From positions 538,942 through 602,941 of the forward strand of contig NZ_QXMH01000004.1 of assembly GCF_003568665.1 (NCBI RefSeq): a stretch of 64,000 nt of DNA, written 5' to 3'. How positions within the stretch are numbered: position 1 is the stretch's first letter; each line of letters opens with the position of its first letter. Origin of the DNA: Chitinophaga alhagiae (lineage in GTDB: Bacteria > Bacteroidota > Bacteroidia > Chitinophagales > Chitinophagaceae). A program made the position numbers and the translations under genes. Positions 43,324-53,500 of the stretch are shown here, piece by piece. The notes under the pieces are model-generated. The model saw only the letters and a list, made by a program, of their open reading frames with translations, had not been told where the DNA came from and did no database searches.

Positions 43324-44856
43324 ATGCTCTTTGCCAATATCATTTCCCGTGTGCATACCAGCTTTTTCAAGACCCTGCTGCTTCCCTGCCTGCTGCTCCT
43401 TGCCGTGCAGGGCAGCGGGAAAGACTTCCTTATTACTACCTATGGCGCCAAACCCGGCGGCAAGGTGGTGAACACCGCCGCCATCAACAAAGCCATTGCC
43501 GCCTGCCATGCACAGGGCGGCGGGCGGGTGGTGGTGCCCGCCGGCATTTTCTGCACCGGCACGCTGCTGATGAAAAACAACGTGGAGCTGCACCTGGAAA
43601 TGGGCACCACCCTGCTGGCCAGCACGGCCCTGCAGGACTTTCCGCAGCAGCCGCAGCCCGCTTACCGCTCCCAGAAAGACCCCGGCGGCTGGCGCGCCCT
43701 GATCTATGCCAACGAGGCCAGCAACATGGCCATTACCGGCCCCGGCACTATTGACGGCAACGGCGCGCAGCAAAAGCCCGACCCCGCCAACAAGCTAGGC
43801 GGCGACCTGGACGGCCGCCCGCGCAACATCCTGTTCATTTCCTGCAAAAACATACGGGTAGAACAGGTACACATGCGCAACGCCGGCATCTGGAACCAGC
43901 ATTACCTGAACTGTGAAGATGTGGTGGTAGACCGCATACAGGTGTACAACCACGCCAACCGCAATAACGACGGCATAGACATTGACGGCTGCCGCCGCTT
44001 CATCCTGTCCAATTCCACCTTTGATACGGACGATGACGCGATTGTGCTCAAATGTACCGGCGCGGCCGCGGTAGAAGATGTGGTGATCAGCAACTGCATT
44101 GTGTCCAGCTTCTGCAACGCCATCAAAGCGGGCACAGAAAGCACGGGCGGTTTTCGCAACATCACCATTTCCAATTGCGTGATCAAGCCCGGCGTAAACG
44201 CCCGGCCGCCTATTTACGGCATGCGCGGCGGCATTGCCGCTCTTTCTCTTGAAATTGTGGACGGCGGCATCATGGAAGGCATTACCATCAGCAACATTGC
44301 CATTGAAGGCACGGCCTGCCCCCTGTACATCAGGCTGGGCAACCGCGCGCGGAAGCATACCCACAGCGCGCCGGTACCGCCTATGGGGCAGATGCGCAAT
44401 ATTGCCATCAGCAACATTACGGCATACGGCACCGGCAACTACAGTGCTTCCATTACCGCTATTCCCGGCCATTACGTGGAGAACGTTTCCATTTCGAACG
44501 TGCAGTTCTTCAACAAGGGCGGGCTGCAGGCCGGCGGGTACATAGCGGATGTAAAGGATGTGAAGGAAGATGAAAAAGGTTACCCGCAGCCTACCGTGTG
44601 GAAAGAACTGCCCTCTTCCGGCCTGTTCATCCGCCACGCCAGGAACGTGCAGGTCAACGGGCTGATGCTGGGTTCCGAAGCCGCGGACCCGCGCACCCCG
44701 GTGATTGCGGTAGATGTGGAAGACCTGCAGATCAGCAAGGTGGCGAAGATCAATAACAATACGGCCCGCACGTTCTTTTACGGTAAAAATGTGCGTAATA
44801 TTTCCATTGAAGCGCCGCTGGGCTGGAAACAGGCGGTGCAGCAAACGGAGGAATAA
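43324..44856 (+). CDS. Glycoside hydrolase family 28 (polygalacturonase)
   Basis: 510 residues from the ATG at 43324, which gives a signal peptide (hydrophobic to about residue 29); a longer frame from 43237 overlaps the esterase and is rejected. The mature protein starts ITTYGAKPGG, as is usual for GH28, and forms a right-handed parallel beta-helix. Catalytic motifs are NNDGIDIDG (214-222) and DTDDDAI (234-240), supplying the three Asp; IKAGTES follows. It cleaves alpha-1,4-linked galacturonate in pectin or rhamnogalacturonan. It is co-transcribed with the two-domain esterase, a coherent pectin-degrading pair without a SusCD partner nearby. Confidence 0.93.
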   Translation: MLFANIISRVHTSFFKTLLLPCLLLLAVQGSGKDFLITTYGAKPGGKVVNTAAINKAIAACHAQGGGRVVVPAGIFCTGTLLMKNNVELHLEMGTTLLASTALQDFPQQPQPAYRSQKDPGGWRALIYANEASNMAITGPGTIDGNGAQQKPDPANKLGGDLDGRPRNILFISCKNIRVEQVHMRNAGIWNQHYLNCEDVVVDRIQVYNHANRNNDGIDIDGCRRFILSNSTFDTDDDAIVLKCTGAAAVEDVVISNCIVSSFCNAIKAGTESTGGFRNITISNCVIKPGVNARPPIYGMRGGIAALSLEIVDGGIMEGITISNIAIEGTACPLYIRLGNRARKHTHSAPVPPMGQMRNIAISNITAYGTGNYSASITAIPGHYVENVSISNVQFFNKGGLQAGGYIADVKDVKEDEKGYPQPTVWKELPSSGLFIRHARNVQVNGLMLGSEAADPRTPVIAVDVEDLQISKVAKINNNTARTFFYGKNVRNISIEAPLGWKQAVQQTEE

Positions 44857-44947
44857 CGGGATAGCTCCCCTTTTTGCAGGTAACCGGGCCGCAGAAAAAC
44901 GTGATCCTGAAATTGCCGCCGCCACGGTTTGCAAACCGGCAGGCGGC

Positions 44948-45625
44948 TTACGCCTTTGCCCGGTGAAAGCTGATCACCCGCCGCTGCACAAAACCCATGT
45001 GTTCATACAGCCTGATAGCACGCGCATTAGACAACGCCACATGCAGGAACGGGGTGATCCCTTTTTCCGCATGCATCCCGCAAAGCCGCGCGATCAGGCG
45101 CTGCGCGTAACCGCGGCCGGTGTGCTGCGGGTGGGTGCAGATGGCGCTCAGCTCGCTGAGGCCCGTCATCCGCATGCGTTCCCCGGCCATGGCCACCAGT
45201 TCCCCTTCCTGTTTGATACCAAAGTAAGTGCCCAGCAGGCGGGTATCTATGTTATAGTAGCCGGGTTGTACCAGGTTGATGAGCTGGTACATGGCTTCCG
45301 CGTCCGCAGGCCCCAGCAGTACTATGCCGCTGTCTTTCTCCTGCTGCGGCGGCTGTTGCAGCAGCATTTGGGCGCAAGGCAGTTCGTGCTCCACCACCCA
45401 ATGCGGCGGCAGGGCGGATGGCAGGTTACCAATTATGTAAAAACTTTCCCCCTGGCCCATCCACGGCGCCAGCTCCATAATGCCTTCTTCCTCCGGATGG
45501 CGGCAGGCGGTAAAAGGTACCACGCCCGGCCGGTACCGTTTGGCGCAGGCAGTGCCCATGGCAAATTCAGCATGCTCCGTGGTCAGCGCGCTCCAGGCCG
45601 GGTTATCCAGTAAAAACTCGTTCAT
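44948..45625 (-). CDS. GNAT family N-acetyltransferase
   Basis: 225 residues, cytoplasmic. An unusual N-terminal half (about 1-110) of unclear fold is followed by a GNAT core (about 112-225) with the acetyl-CoA loop THPQHTGRGYAQRL (about 168-181) and the final helix/strand LYEHMGFVQRR (about 207-217). The FR47-like subgroup matches. It transfers an acetyl group to an amine; the substrate is unknown. It is divergent from the YciI gene. Confidence 0.9.
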   Translation of the reverse strand: MNEFLLDNPAWSALTTEHAEFAMGTACAKRYRPGVVPFTACRHPEEEGIMELAPWMGQGESFYIIGNLPSALPPHWVVEHELPCAQMLLQQPPQQEKDSGIVLLGPADAEAMYQLINLVQPGYYNIDTRLLGTYFGIKQEGELVAMAGERMRMTGLSELSAICTHPQHTGRGYAQRLIARLCGMHAEKGITPFLHVALSNARAIRLYEHMGFVQRRVISFHRAKA

Positions 45626-45666
45626 GCGGGCAAGTTAAGGTATAATTCCGGTTAGGGGGCGGCCCG

Positions 45667-45712
45667 TATCTTTGTAAAAAAAAACGCGCTTGCATGTCCA
45701 ATCCCGCGCGTT
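45667..45712 (+). promoter_or_regulatory. Probable -7 box and leader hairpin of the YciI-sigma operon
   Basis: TATCTTTG at 45667-45674 matches the Bacteroidota -7 consensus TAnnTTTG; no clear -33 TTTG is visible. A 7-bp perfect stem, AACGCGC (45683-45689) with GCGCGTT (45706-45712), follows in the leader. Confidence 0.55.
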
Positions 45713-45764
45713 CAGTTTGTTATGGAGGTATCACATCATTCAATAACACTTAAAACAATTGATC

Positions 45765-46118
45765 ATGGATGAATTTATGCTGATCTTCAGGCACCAGGAC
45801 GGCAGCAAGGTAGCCTCCCCCGAGCAGATACAGGTCTGGATGCAACAGACCATGGACTGGATAGGCGGCATTGCGGCGCAGCACAAATATGTGGAAGGCA
45901 ATGGCCTGCTGTTTGACGATGCCCGCGTGGTACACCATAACAACGTAGTCACCAACGGCCCCTTCGGGGACATTAAAGAAACGCTCGGCGGCTACATTGT
46001 GGTAAAGGCGGCCTCCGCGGAAGAAGCGGTGGAGTTTGCCAAAGGCTGCCCCGCCTTGCAGGGCGAAGGCAATACCGTGGAAGTAAGGAAAATTGTGAGA
46101 GGGGACGGCGTACATTAA
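45765..46118 (+). CDS. YciI/DGPF-domain protein
   Basis: 117 residues from the ATG at 45765 (a TTG 6 bp earlier is less likely). Ferredoxin-like single YCII-related domain: EFMLIFRHQDG at the start and VVTNGPFGDIKETLGGYIVVKA with the DGPF-type motif NGPFGD near 67-72. Stand-alone DGPF proteins are typically encoded next to ECF42-type sigma factors, as here with the gene 44 bp downstream, and are co-regulated with them. Its molecular role is not established. Confidence 0.92.
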   Translation: MDEFMLIFRHQDGSKVASPEQIQVWMQQTMDWIGGIAAQHKYVEGNGLLFDDARVVHHNNVVTNGPFGDIKETLGGYIVVKAASAEEAVEFAKGCPALQGEGNTVEVRKIVRGDGVH

Positions 46119-46130
46119 AAGATCACACCG

Positions 46131-46152
46131 CAGCCCCGCCGTAGCGGGGCTG
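46131..46152 (+). other. Stem-loop between the YciI and sigma factor genes
   Basis: CAGCCCCGC (46131-46139) and GCGGGGCTG (46144-46152) pair over a four-base loop. No T-run follows, so it is not a classic terminator; it may set the relative expression of the two genes or mark transcript processing. Confidence 0.55.
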
Positions 46153-46162
46153 CCATTATAGT

Positions 46163-47395
46163 ATGAAACAGCAGGAGCTTATACCGCATCTTTTCCGGAC
46201 GGAGTACAGCAAAATAACGGCCGTGCTGTGCCGTTATTTCGGGATGGAACAACTGGAGCTGGCGGAAGACATAGCCGGAGAAACCTTTCTGGCCGCGCTG
46301 GAAAGCTGGCCGTACCGCGGCATTCCCGAAAACCCGGCGGCATGGCTGTACACGGTGGCCAAAAACAAGGCCCGCAATCATTTTGCCCGCCGCCATACCT
46401 TCCGCGCCAGCATCTCCCCCGCCCTGCAGCAGGCCGCGCCCGCCATGGAAGGAACAGACATCGACCTCTCCGGCCAGCACATTGCGGACAGCCAGCTGCA
46501 AATGCTGTTTGCCATCTGCCACCCCGCCATTGCCCCGGAAGCGCAAATAGGGCTGGCATTGCGCATTCTCTGCGGTTTCGGCATAGATGAAATTGCGGAC
46601 GCCCTGCTCACCACCAAAGAGAACATCAACAAAAGACTATACCGGGCGCGTGAAAAACTGCGGCAGGAAAAAGTGGCCATGGTATTTCCCGCGGCCGCGG
46701 AAGTACACCTGCGCCTCAATACGGTGCTGACCACGCTGTACCTGCTTTTCAACGAAGGCTATTACTCTGAAAGCAGCAACAGCGTACTGCGGGAAGACCT
46801 TTGCCAGGAGGCCATGCGCCTCTGCCTGCTGCTGACAGACAACCCCGCCACGGACCTGCCGCCTGTGAACGCCCTGCTGGCACTGATGTGCTTTCACGCT
46901 TCACGGTTCCCCGCCCGCAAAGACGCCAACGGGGAAATTGTGCTCTACCATGCGCAGGATACCACGCGCTGGGACCAGGAGATGGTGCGCCGGGGCGTGT
47001 ACTACCTGCATAAAGCGGCCACCGGCAACCGCCTTTCAAGGTTCCACCTGGAGGCCGCCATCGCCTACCACCATACTATCAGGGAAGATACGGCGGAGAA
47101 GTGGGGCGCCATCCTGCAGCTCTACAACCAGCTGCTGGCGCTGCACTATTCTCCCGTTGCGGCGCTGAACAGAACGTTTGCACTGTCTAAAGTGAAAGGC
47201 AGGGCGGCCGCTATTGCCGAGGCAGAAAAACTGCAGCTCACCGGCAATCACTATTATTACACGCTGCTGGGAGCACTGTACCGCGGCATCAGCAACCACA
47301 AGGCGCAGGAGTGCCTGCGGGCGGCTTACCAACTGGCCAGAACGGAGGCGGACAGGAAGGTGATACGGGAGATGATGGCGGAGTTGTATCTTTAA
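46163..47395 (+). CDS. ECF42-type RNA polymerase sigma factor with C-terminal extension
   Basis: 410 residues. Sigma region 2 (about 10-75, LAEDIAGETFLAALESW and NPAAWLYTVAKNKARNHF) and region 4 (about 125-175, LRILCGFGIDEIADALLTTKENINKRLYRAREKL) are followed by a long C-terminal part (about 185-410, beginning LNTVLTTLYLLFNEGYYSE) that matches DUF6596 of ECF42 factors. This class lacks an anti-sigma factor; the extension is thought to regulate the factor itself. The upstream YciI/DGPF gene is the expected partner. It probably drives its own operon and small stress genes. Confidence 0.92.
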   Translation: MKQQELIPHLFRTEYSKITAVLCRYFGMEQLELAEDIAGETFLAALESWPYRGIPENPAAWLYTVAKNKARNHFARRHTFRASISPALQQAAPAMEGTDIDLSGQHIADSQLQMLFAICHPAIAPEAQIGLALRILCGFGIDEIADALLTTKENINKRLYRAREKLRQEKVAMVFPAAAEVHLRLNTVLTTLYLLFNEGYYSESSNSVLREDLCQEAMRLCLLLTDNPATDLPPVNALLALMCFHASRFPARKDANGEIVLYHAQDTTRWDQEMVRRGVYYLHKAATGNRLSRFHLEAAIAYHHTIREDTAEKWGAILQLYNQLLALHYSPVAALNRTFALSKVKGRAAAIAEAEKLQLTGNHYYYTLLGALYRGISNHKAQECLRAAYQLARTEADRKVIREMMAELYL

Positions 47396-47424
47396 CATCC
47401 GGCCCGCAAACCCGCCGCTCCCGT

Positions 47425-48360
47425 ATGAAAAACATCAGCAGCCACATCCTCAAAAAAATAAACGACCCGGAACTGGTGAATACCCTCGCCCGCCGCCTCG
47501 CCGCAACAGACCTCAACACCATTCTGCTGGACGTGTTTCACCAGCGCACCGCACAACTGAATGCCGGCGCGCTGTTGCGCGGCTATGCGCAGAACCGCCT
47601 GGTGCAACCCGCCGCGGTAGACGTGATCAGGCTGAAAGAGGAAGAACTGCAAACCTGCCGGCTGCTCCAAAAAGCGGGTTTTGAGCCGGTAGAGCTTTCG
47701 CCGGTGGCGCAACTGGGTACCAGCTCCGTAGTGGCCGCGGTAGACCAGAAAAAAGTGCTGACGGCGCTCAGGGGTACGGAAGTGCAGGCAGACCCCACCA
47801 ATGCGCTGGCCCTGCATTACGCCCACCAGCGAAAAACGGGCGCACTGGCAAAGGGCATACACCGGTACTGCAACATCAGCAGGGTGCTGAGAACACAAGC
47901 GCTGCCAGACCCCGCCTATACGCCGCACTTTGCCGTATGTACCCTCACCACCATGGGGCGCGATGCCGGTAGCTTCACCTTTGAAAAAACGGCGCTGCTG
48001 GAGCACATTACAGCACAGAACACCATTTGCCGGCAGGTATATGGCAAGGCGCAGGTACGCGCCGAACTGATCCCCCAAAAGGGCTATTCCGCCACACACC
48101 CGCTCATAGCCGCCTGCATGGAACACCTGCAGGCCGCGGAGCCCGGCCTTGCCGTAACCGTGCGCCAGCAGCCCATCAACAAGAACTACTACACCGGTTT
48201 GCAGGTGAAAATAATTGTGGCCCTGGAGGAACGGGAATTTGAAATAGGTGACGGCGGGCTGGTGACCTGGACGCAACAACTGCTCAGTGATAAAAAAGAA
48301 CGCATGTTCATCAGCGGGCTGGGGGCGCAGTTGCTGCATATCTTCACCGCGCCCCGGTAA
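47425..48360 (+). CDS. HisRS/HisZ-like class II synthetase-fold protein (orphan)
   Basis: 311 residues from the ATG at 47425; a longer frame from 47311 overlaps the sigma gene and is rejected. Cytoplasmic. The C-terminal segment reads NYYTGLQVKI (254-262) and then EIGDGGLVTWTQQLL (273-287) and ISGLGAQLL (296-304). This is the order of HisRS motif 3 (YYTG, the GGG-like segment and the final G-rich helix). ALRGTEVQADPTN and GIHRYCNISRVLRTQALP (about 144-161) recall the earlier motifs in weakened form. It lacks an anticodon-binding domain. It might be a degenerate paralogue acting on a small molecule; I cannot confirm activity. It starts 29 bp after the sigma gene on the same strand. Its 3' end is repeated downstream. 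Confidence 0.5.
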   Translation: MKNISSHILKKINDPELVNTLARRLAATDLNTILLDVFHQRTAQLNAGALLRGYAQNRLVQPAAVDVIRLKEEELQTCRLLQKAGFEPVELSPVAQLGTSSVVAAVDQKKVLTALRGTEVQADPTNALALHYAHQRKTGALAKGIHRYCNISRVLRTQALPDPAYTPHFAVCTLTTMGRDAGSFTFEKTALLEHITAQNTICRQVYGKAQVRAELIPQKGYSATHPLIAACMEHLQAAEPGLAVTVRQQPINKNYYTGLQVKIIVALEEREFEIGDGGLVTWTQQLLSDKKERMFISGLGAQLLHIFTAPR

Positions 48361-48433
48361 CATGGGCGGTGGGCAATTCCCGGTTGCCGCACATCTTCAC
48401 CGCGCCCGGTAACTTAACATGGGCCGTTGGCAA
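48330..48433. repeat. Tandem copy of the HisRS-like gene's 3' end
   Basis: 48330-48377 (gene tail, stop and the next bases) is repeated at 48383-48433, period 53 bp. Both contain ATCTTCACCGCGCCC, GGTAAC and CATGGGC(G/C)GT(T/G)GGCAAT. The copy has lost one C before GGTAA, so the stop of the tail is out of frame, and has gained CTTAA. Confidence 0.85.
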
Positions 48434-48465
48434 TAAATCCTTAGTTTTAGCGCTGTTTATTACCT

Positions 48466-49593
48466 ATGTTCCACCGCCTCATCATCATCACGCTCTTTTC
48501 CGTTGCAGCACTACAGGCGGCAGCGCAACAAACAAAACCGCGCAGCAGGGTAAAGTACTTTGTTGACTCGGTGCCTGCCGCCACCGCCCCGCAAATATCA
48601 CAGGAAGACCTTGCCTACTACGATGTTGTGGTCTACCCTGAAACCAGGAAGATCATCCGCTTCCCCGCGTATGACAGCCTTGTTTTCCTCTTCACCAAAG
48701 CCTGGGTAGACCGCCCGGCGGAGCTGAAGCAGATACCGGCCACAGGGCAGCTCACGCTCTTTGGCGATCAGTATTACTACAAAGGGCAACCCTACACCGG
48801 CAAGGTGATAGATTATTATTATGATGGCAAGGTCAGGCACCGCGGCGCTGTAAAAAAGGGAAAGCTGGAGGGCACGCATTTTTACTACAACCCGTCCGGC
48901 ACGGCCATGCGGCGCACCTATACCAACAGAAGCAACGGCGTGGTGCTGGTCACAGAAACAGACAGTGAAGGCAGGCTCACCAGGCGCGAAGAGCGCTACC
49001 GCAACAGGCCGGAACAAACGGAAACCTATTACGCCAACGGCCGGGTCAAAAGCCAGTACTCCGTTACAGACAAACGCACGCTGTCCGTATCCTATTATTC
49101 TTCCGGGCTGCTAAGAGATTCTGTGGTAACGTACCGGGGAAAAAACAAAAAGGTGTACCGCCCGCCGCACATCCAGCAATACTATCAACTGGTAGATAAC
49201 CGCGAGTACGCCAAAGCGCGGGAGCGTTACCCCGGCCACCCCGGCCCGTACCCTTACCTGGCGCAGGCGGCGGCAGACAGCCTGCAATTTGACAAAGCCG
49301 CGCGGTATATGGATACCTGCCTGCTGCTGGAGCCTTACGAATCGCATCTCTACCTGCAACGGGCCTATATCCGCCTTGCAAAATACGCCTATGCGGCCAC
49401 GCAGGAAAAACGGATGAGCGAAGAGGCGCTGACCCGATACCTCAATACCAATCCCCCGCTCAATATTCCCACGGCGGAAAAACAGCAGATCATCAGTGAC
49501 CTGAAAAAATGCGAGGCGCTGGACAAGTGGGGCTTCGGGTACTTTCCCGTATTTGCGGATATCAGGAACTGGCAGTTCCTGCGTTTGCCATAG
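48466..49593 (+). CDS. Secreted MORN-repeat-like protein
   Basis: 375 residues with a signal peptide (ALQAAAQQ). The middle (about 105-215) has repeated Tyr/Gly-rich segments such as YYYKGQPYTGKVIDYYYDGKVRHRGAVKKGKLEG and ETYYANGRVKSQY, the pattern of MORN_2 repeats also found in YwqK-type proteins. The C-terminal half (about 230-340) is helical and contains a possible TPR-like stretch. It may be an envelope-associated scaffold; no enzymatic motif. The gene is monocistronic and starts 105 bp after the HisRS-like gene, in a stretch holding the 53-bp repeat. Confidence 0.78.
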   Translation: MFHRLIIITLFSVAALQAAAQQTKPRSRVKYFVDSVPAATAPQISQEDLAYYDVVVYPETRKIIRFPAYDSLVFLFTKAWVDRPAELKQIPATGQLTLFGDQYYYKGQPYTGKVIDYYYDGKVRHRGAVKKGKLEGTHFYYNPSGTAMRRTYTNRSNGVVLVTETDSEGRLTRREERYRNRPEQTETYYANGRVKSQYSVTDKRTLSVSYYSSGLLRDSVVTYRGKNKKVYRPPHIQQYYQLVDNREYAKARERYPGHPGPYPYLAQAAADSLQFDKAARYMDTCLLLEPYESHLYLQRAYIRLAKYAYAATQEKRMSEEALTRYLNTNPPLNIPTAEKQQIISDLKKCEALDKWGFGYFPVFADIRNWQFLRLP

Positions 49594-49601
49594 CGGCCGC
49601 G

Positions 49602-50402
49602 CTATTGCTGCTTCCTGATCTCCTTCAGCATCAGATAAAACGATGGCTTCGGCATATCCCCGTGCCCGTACCCGTCCATCTCATAGAGGTGCGTATGCTG
49701 ATGCCCCACCAGCTGCATCATCCTGGCCAGGTAGGCATTTTCTTCATACCGCCCCAGCATTTCCATATCCCGGTTGCCGGTGTAGAGGTACAGCGGGGGC
49801 GCGTCTGCCCGCACGTGGTAGAGCGGCGCAAAGGCGTCTATGGTGGGCTGTTTTTCAGGAATGCCTTTTTCTTTCCGTACGGTAAAGTGGGTAATGGCCT
49901 GCGTGCTGAAAGGGAACAGCGCGGCAATGCGGTTGGCGTCAATATTATACTTGGCCAGCCATTGTTTGTCCAGCCCTATCATGGCCGTCAGGTAACCGCC
50001 GGCGGAATGCCCCGCCACATAGATGCGCGCCGTGTCCCCGCCAAACTCCGCCGCATGCTGAAAGGCCCAGGCCACGGCGGCCGCCGCATCTTCAATATAT
50101 GCCGGGCATTTCACTTTGGGGCTAAGGCGGTAGTTGGCCGCCATCACGATCACACGTTGTTTTTTCAGCTCTTCCGGTATGCTCTTGTTACCCCCGGTAA
50201 TGCCGCCGCCATGGAACCACACAATGACCGGCAGACCCTGTGCCTTCTCGGGATAGTATACGTCCAGCACGCAGCGCTCTTTCATATAGTCCGTTTGCTG
50301 GCCAACACGGTAGGCTACGTTCTTTTGCTCTTTGTATACAGCGTCCTGCGCCAGTGCGGGCAGCGCCAGGCACAGCAGGAAAAGGAATGCAAGGTGTTTC
50401 AT
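49602..50402 (-). CDS. Secreted alpha/beta hydrolase (HSL-like esterase)
   Basis: 266 residues with a signal peptide (to about residue 18, PALAQ). The oxyanion motif HGGG lies at 64-67 and the nucleophile in AGHSAGG gives S133; the acid is likely in GNRDMEML and the His in DGYGHGDM near the C-terminus. It hydrolyses esters in the periplasm or outside. The family includes acetyl- and feruloyl-esterase-like enzymes; the substrate is unknown. It converges on the MORN-like gene (8 bp apart) and is divergent from the large cytochrome gene. Confidence 0.9.
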   Translation of the reverse strand: MKHLAFLFLLCLALPALAQDAVYKEQKNVAYRVGQQTDYMKERCVLDVYYPEKAQGLPVIVWFHGGGITGGNKSIPEELKKQRVIVMAANYRLSPKVKCPAYIEDAAAAVAWAFQHAAEFGGDTARIYVAGHSAGGYLTAMIGLDKQWLAKYNIDANRIAALFPFSTQAITHFTVRKEKGIPEKQPTIDAFAPLYHVRADAPPLYLYTGNRDMEMLGRYEENAYLARMMQLVGHQHTHLYEMDGYGHGDMPKPSFYLMLKEIRKQQ

Positions 50403-50544
50403 GGGCGCACGTTTGATTGATTGACAAAGAAAACAAAAAATACCGCTTTTCTTGCTTTTGGCTATTTTTTAATATATTTTAACTAGCCGTTTTCAGGCCC
50501 GGCTACCGGCCTGTTATTTTTATAACGTCTACACAATTTTAAAA

Positions 50545-53500
50545 ATGTCCACGTTCACCGGAAACATCAGACACCTTGCCGTGTTTTCATTACCCGTTGC
50601 AGCCGCATTGCTGCACGGCTGCGGGCCGCAACAGGCCGCAGACCTCCGCATCAGGGAAATGGATTCCGCCTTTACGGCCCGCTTTGCAGACTCTGTTGGC
50701 AAAGCCATGAAACCCACCATCGCAGACAACCTCACGCTACAGTTGTGGGGCATTGACTCGCTGGTGATCTCCCCCATTGCCCTCGACGTTGATGACCACG
50801 GCCAGGTGTATTTTACCACTACCAGCCGCCAGAAGAACTCCGAGTTTGACATCCGCGGCCACCGCGACTGGGAGATACCTTCCATCAGCCTGCAAACCGT
50901 AGAAGAACGGCGCGCTTTCCTGCACCAGGAGCTCTCTCCCGAAAACAGCCACCGCAACAAATGGCTCAAAGACCTGAACGGGGACAGCTCTCACGACTGG
51001 CGGGACCTCACCATTGAAAAAGAGCATGTATACCGCCTGCAAGACCTGAATGGCGATGGCGTGGCAGACCGCTCGCAACTGGTGGTAGATGATTTTAACG
51101 ATGAGGTGACAGACGTGGCCGGCGGCGTGCTGGCCAATGGAGACGACCTGTATGTGGCCGTAGCGCCTGACCTCTGGAAAATACGGGACAAGAACAAAGA
51201 CGGCATAGCCGATGAAAAGATCTCCCTCTCCCACGGCTACGGCATACACATCGGCTTCAGCGGCCACGGTATGAGCGGCGTTGAGATGGGGCCTGACGGC
51301 CGCATTTACTGGCAGATCGGGGACATTGGCTTTAACGGCCAGGGGCCGGACGGGCAAAAATGGGAACACCCCAACAGCGGCGTAATTGCCCGCTGCAACC
51401 CGGATGGCAGCGACTTTGAGATATTTGCCCACGGCACCCGCAATACGCACAAATTTGTATTTGACGAATACGCCAACCTCATCAGTGAAGATAACGACGG
51501 GGACCACCCCGGCGAAAAGGAACGGCTGGTATACATCGTAAACGGTTCAGACGCCGGCTGGCGCAGCAACTGGCAATACGGCAAGTACCGTGACCCGAAC
51601 AACAATACCTACAAGGTATGGATGGACGAAAAGATGTACCTGCCCCGCTTTGAAGGCCAGGCGGCATACATCACGCCCTGCATCAGCAACTTTGTAAGCG
51701 GCCCCGCCGGCATGGCTTACAACCCCGGCACCGCCCTCGGCCCTGAATACAAGAACACGTTCTTTATTGCTGAATTTGTAGGCAACCCTTCCAGCTCCGG
51801 CATTCACAGTTTTAAGCTGAACCCTAAAGGCGCCACCTTTGAACTGGGCGAGCACAAAAAAATACTGGGCGGCGTATTGCCCACCGGGCTTGACTTTGGG
51901 CCAGACGGCGCGCTGTACCTGGCAGACTGGATAGACGGCTGGGATACGCATGACTATGGCCGCATCTGGAAGCTGGATTACAAAGACGCCGCGTCTATCA
52001 CCATCCGTAAGGAAGTAAAGGAACTGCTGGCCGCCAGTTTTGCAGACCGTAAAGAAAATGAGCTGGGCGAGCTGCTGCATCACGCAGACATGCGGGTGCG
52101 CCAGAAAGCACAGTTTGAACTGGTGAAAAGGAAAAACAAGGGCGCGGCAATTTTCCAGGCCGCCCTGCAGCAGAAAGATCACCAACTGGCACGGGTACAC
52201 GCCATCTGGGGTACCAGCCAGCTGGCCCGGCAGGATAAACAATATGCCGCTCCCCTGCTGCCGCTGCTGCAAGACCAGGACGCAGAGATACGCGCGCAGG
52301 CCGCCAAATGGCTGGGAGACATCCGCTACGCCGAAGCCGGCGCCGCCCTGGTGCCGCTGTTGAAAGATACGTTCAGCCGCGCCCGGTTCTTTGCCGCGGA
52401 AGCGCTGGGCAGAATAAAATATGCGTCCGCGGTACAACCCCTGATCGCCATGCTGGAAGCCAATAATGACGAAGATGCTTACCTGCGGCATGCGGGCTGC
52501 CTGGCACTGGCCCGCATAGGCCAGCCGGAACCGCTGGTGGCGCTGGCCGCCAGCCCTTCCCGCGCGTTGAGGATTGCCGCCGTGGTAGCCCTGCGCCGCA
52601 TGGCAAACCCCGGCATTGCCGTATTCCTCAAAGACCAGGATGAGTTTGTGGTAACAGAAACCGCCCGTGCTATTAATGACGATCTGTCTATTCCCGCCGC
52701 GCTGCCTGCCCTGGCCGCGTTGCTGCATAGCACCAGCTTCGCCAATGAAGCGCTGCTGCGCCGCGTGATCAACGCCAACCTGCGGGTGGGTACAGACAGC
52801 GCCTTGCACAGCCTGGTGGCTTACTCGCTGAAAGAAGGCGCGCCCGCCGCCATGAGGGCGGAAGCGGTAGATGTGATCAGCGTATGGCCCAAACCCTCTG
52901 TGCTGGACCGGGTAGACGGGCGCCTCCGCGGCCCGGTAGAGAGGAACGCCGCCACTACTACCGCCGCGGCCACTACCGCCCTGGTCACTTTACTGAAAAA
53001 TAAAGAACTGCCCGTCAGGCTCAGCGCCGCCAAAGCCATCAACAAGCTGCACATCCAGCCAGCCGCGCCGGCGCTGCTGGCCGCTGTAACGGGAGATGCG
53101 GAACCGGCCATGCGGGTAGAAGCCCTCAAAGCCATGGTAGCCGTGCAAGGCGAGCAAATGGAACAGGCCATTAAACATGCCTTGTCAGACAAGGAGAAGA
53201 AAGTACGGGTAGCCGGGCTGGACCTGCTGGAGAAAATGGACATTCCCAAAAACACCATGGTGAGCCTGCTTACAGACGTGATCAATACCAAAACCATGGA
53301 AGAGCAGCAAGCCGCCGTGCTCACCCTGGGCCGCCTGCCGCTGGCAAATACCCGCCCCGCCATTACCACCCTGCTGGATAAAATGGCGGCCGGCAAACTG
53401 GGCGCGGGCATTTACCTGGAGCTGGGTGAAGCCATTGACAGCACCGGCGCCGCAGACCTGAAAGAACGCTACGCCTCCATTAACCGCGGGCTAAGCCCCG

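Noticed and set aside
47311..47424. Longer N-terminus of the HisRS-like protein
   Set aside because: It overlaps the end of the sigma factor gene and is Gly-rich without conservation; the ATG at 47425 is preferred.
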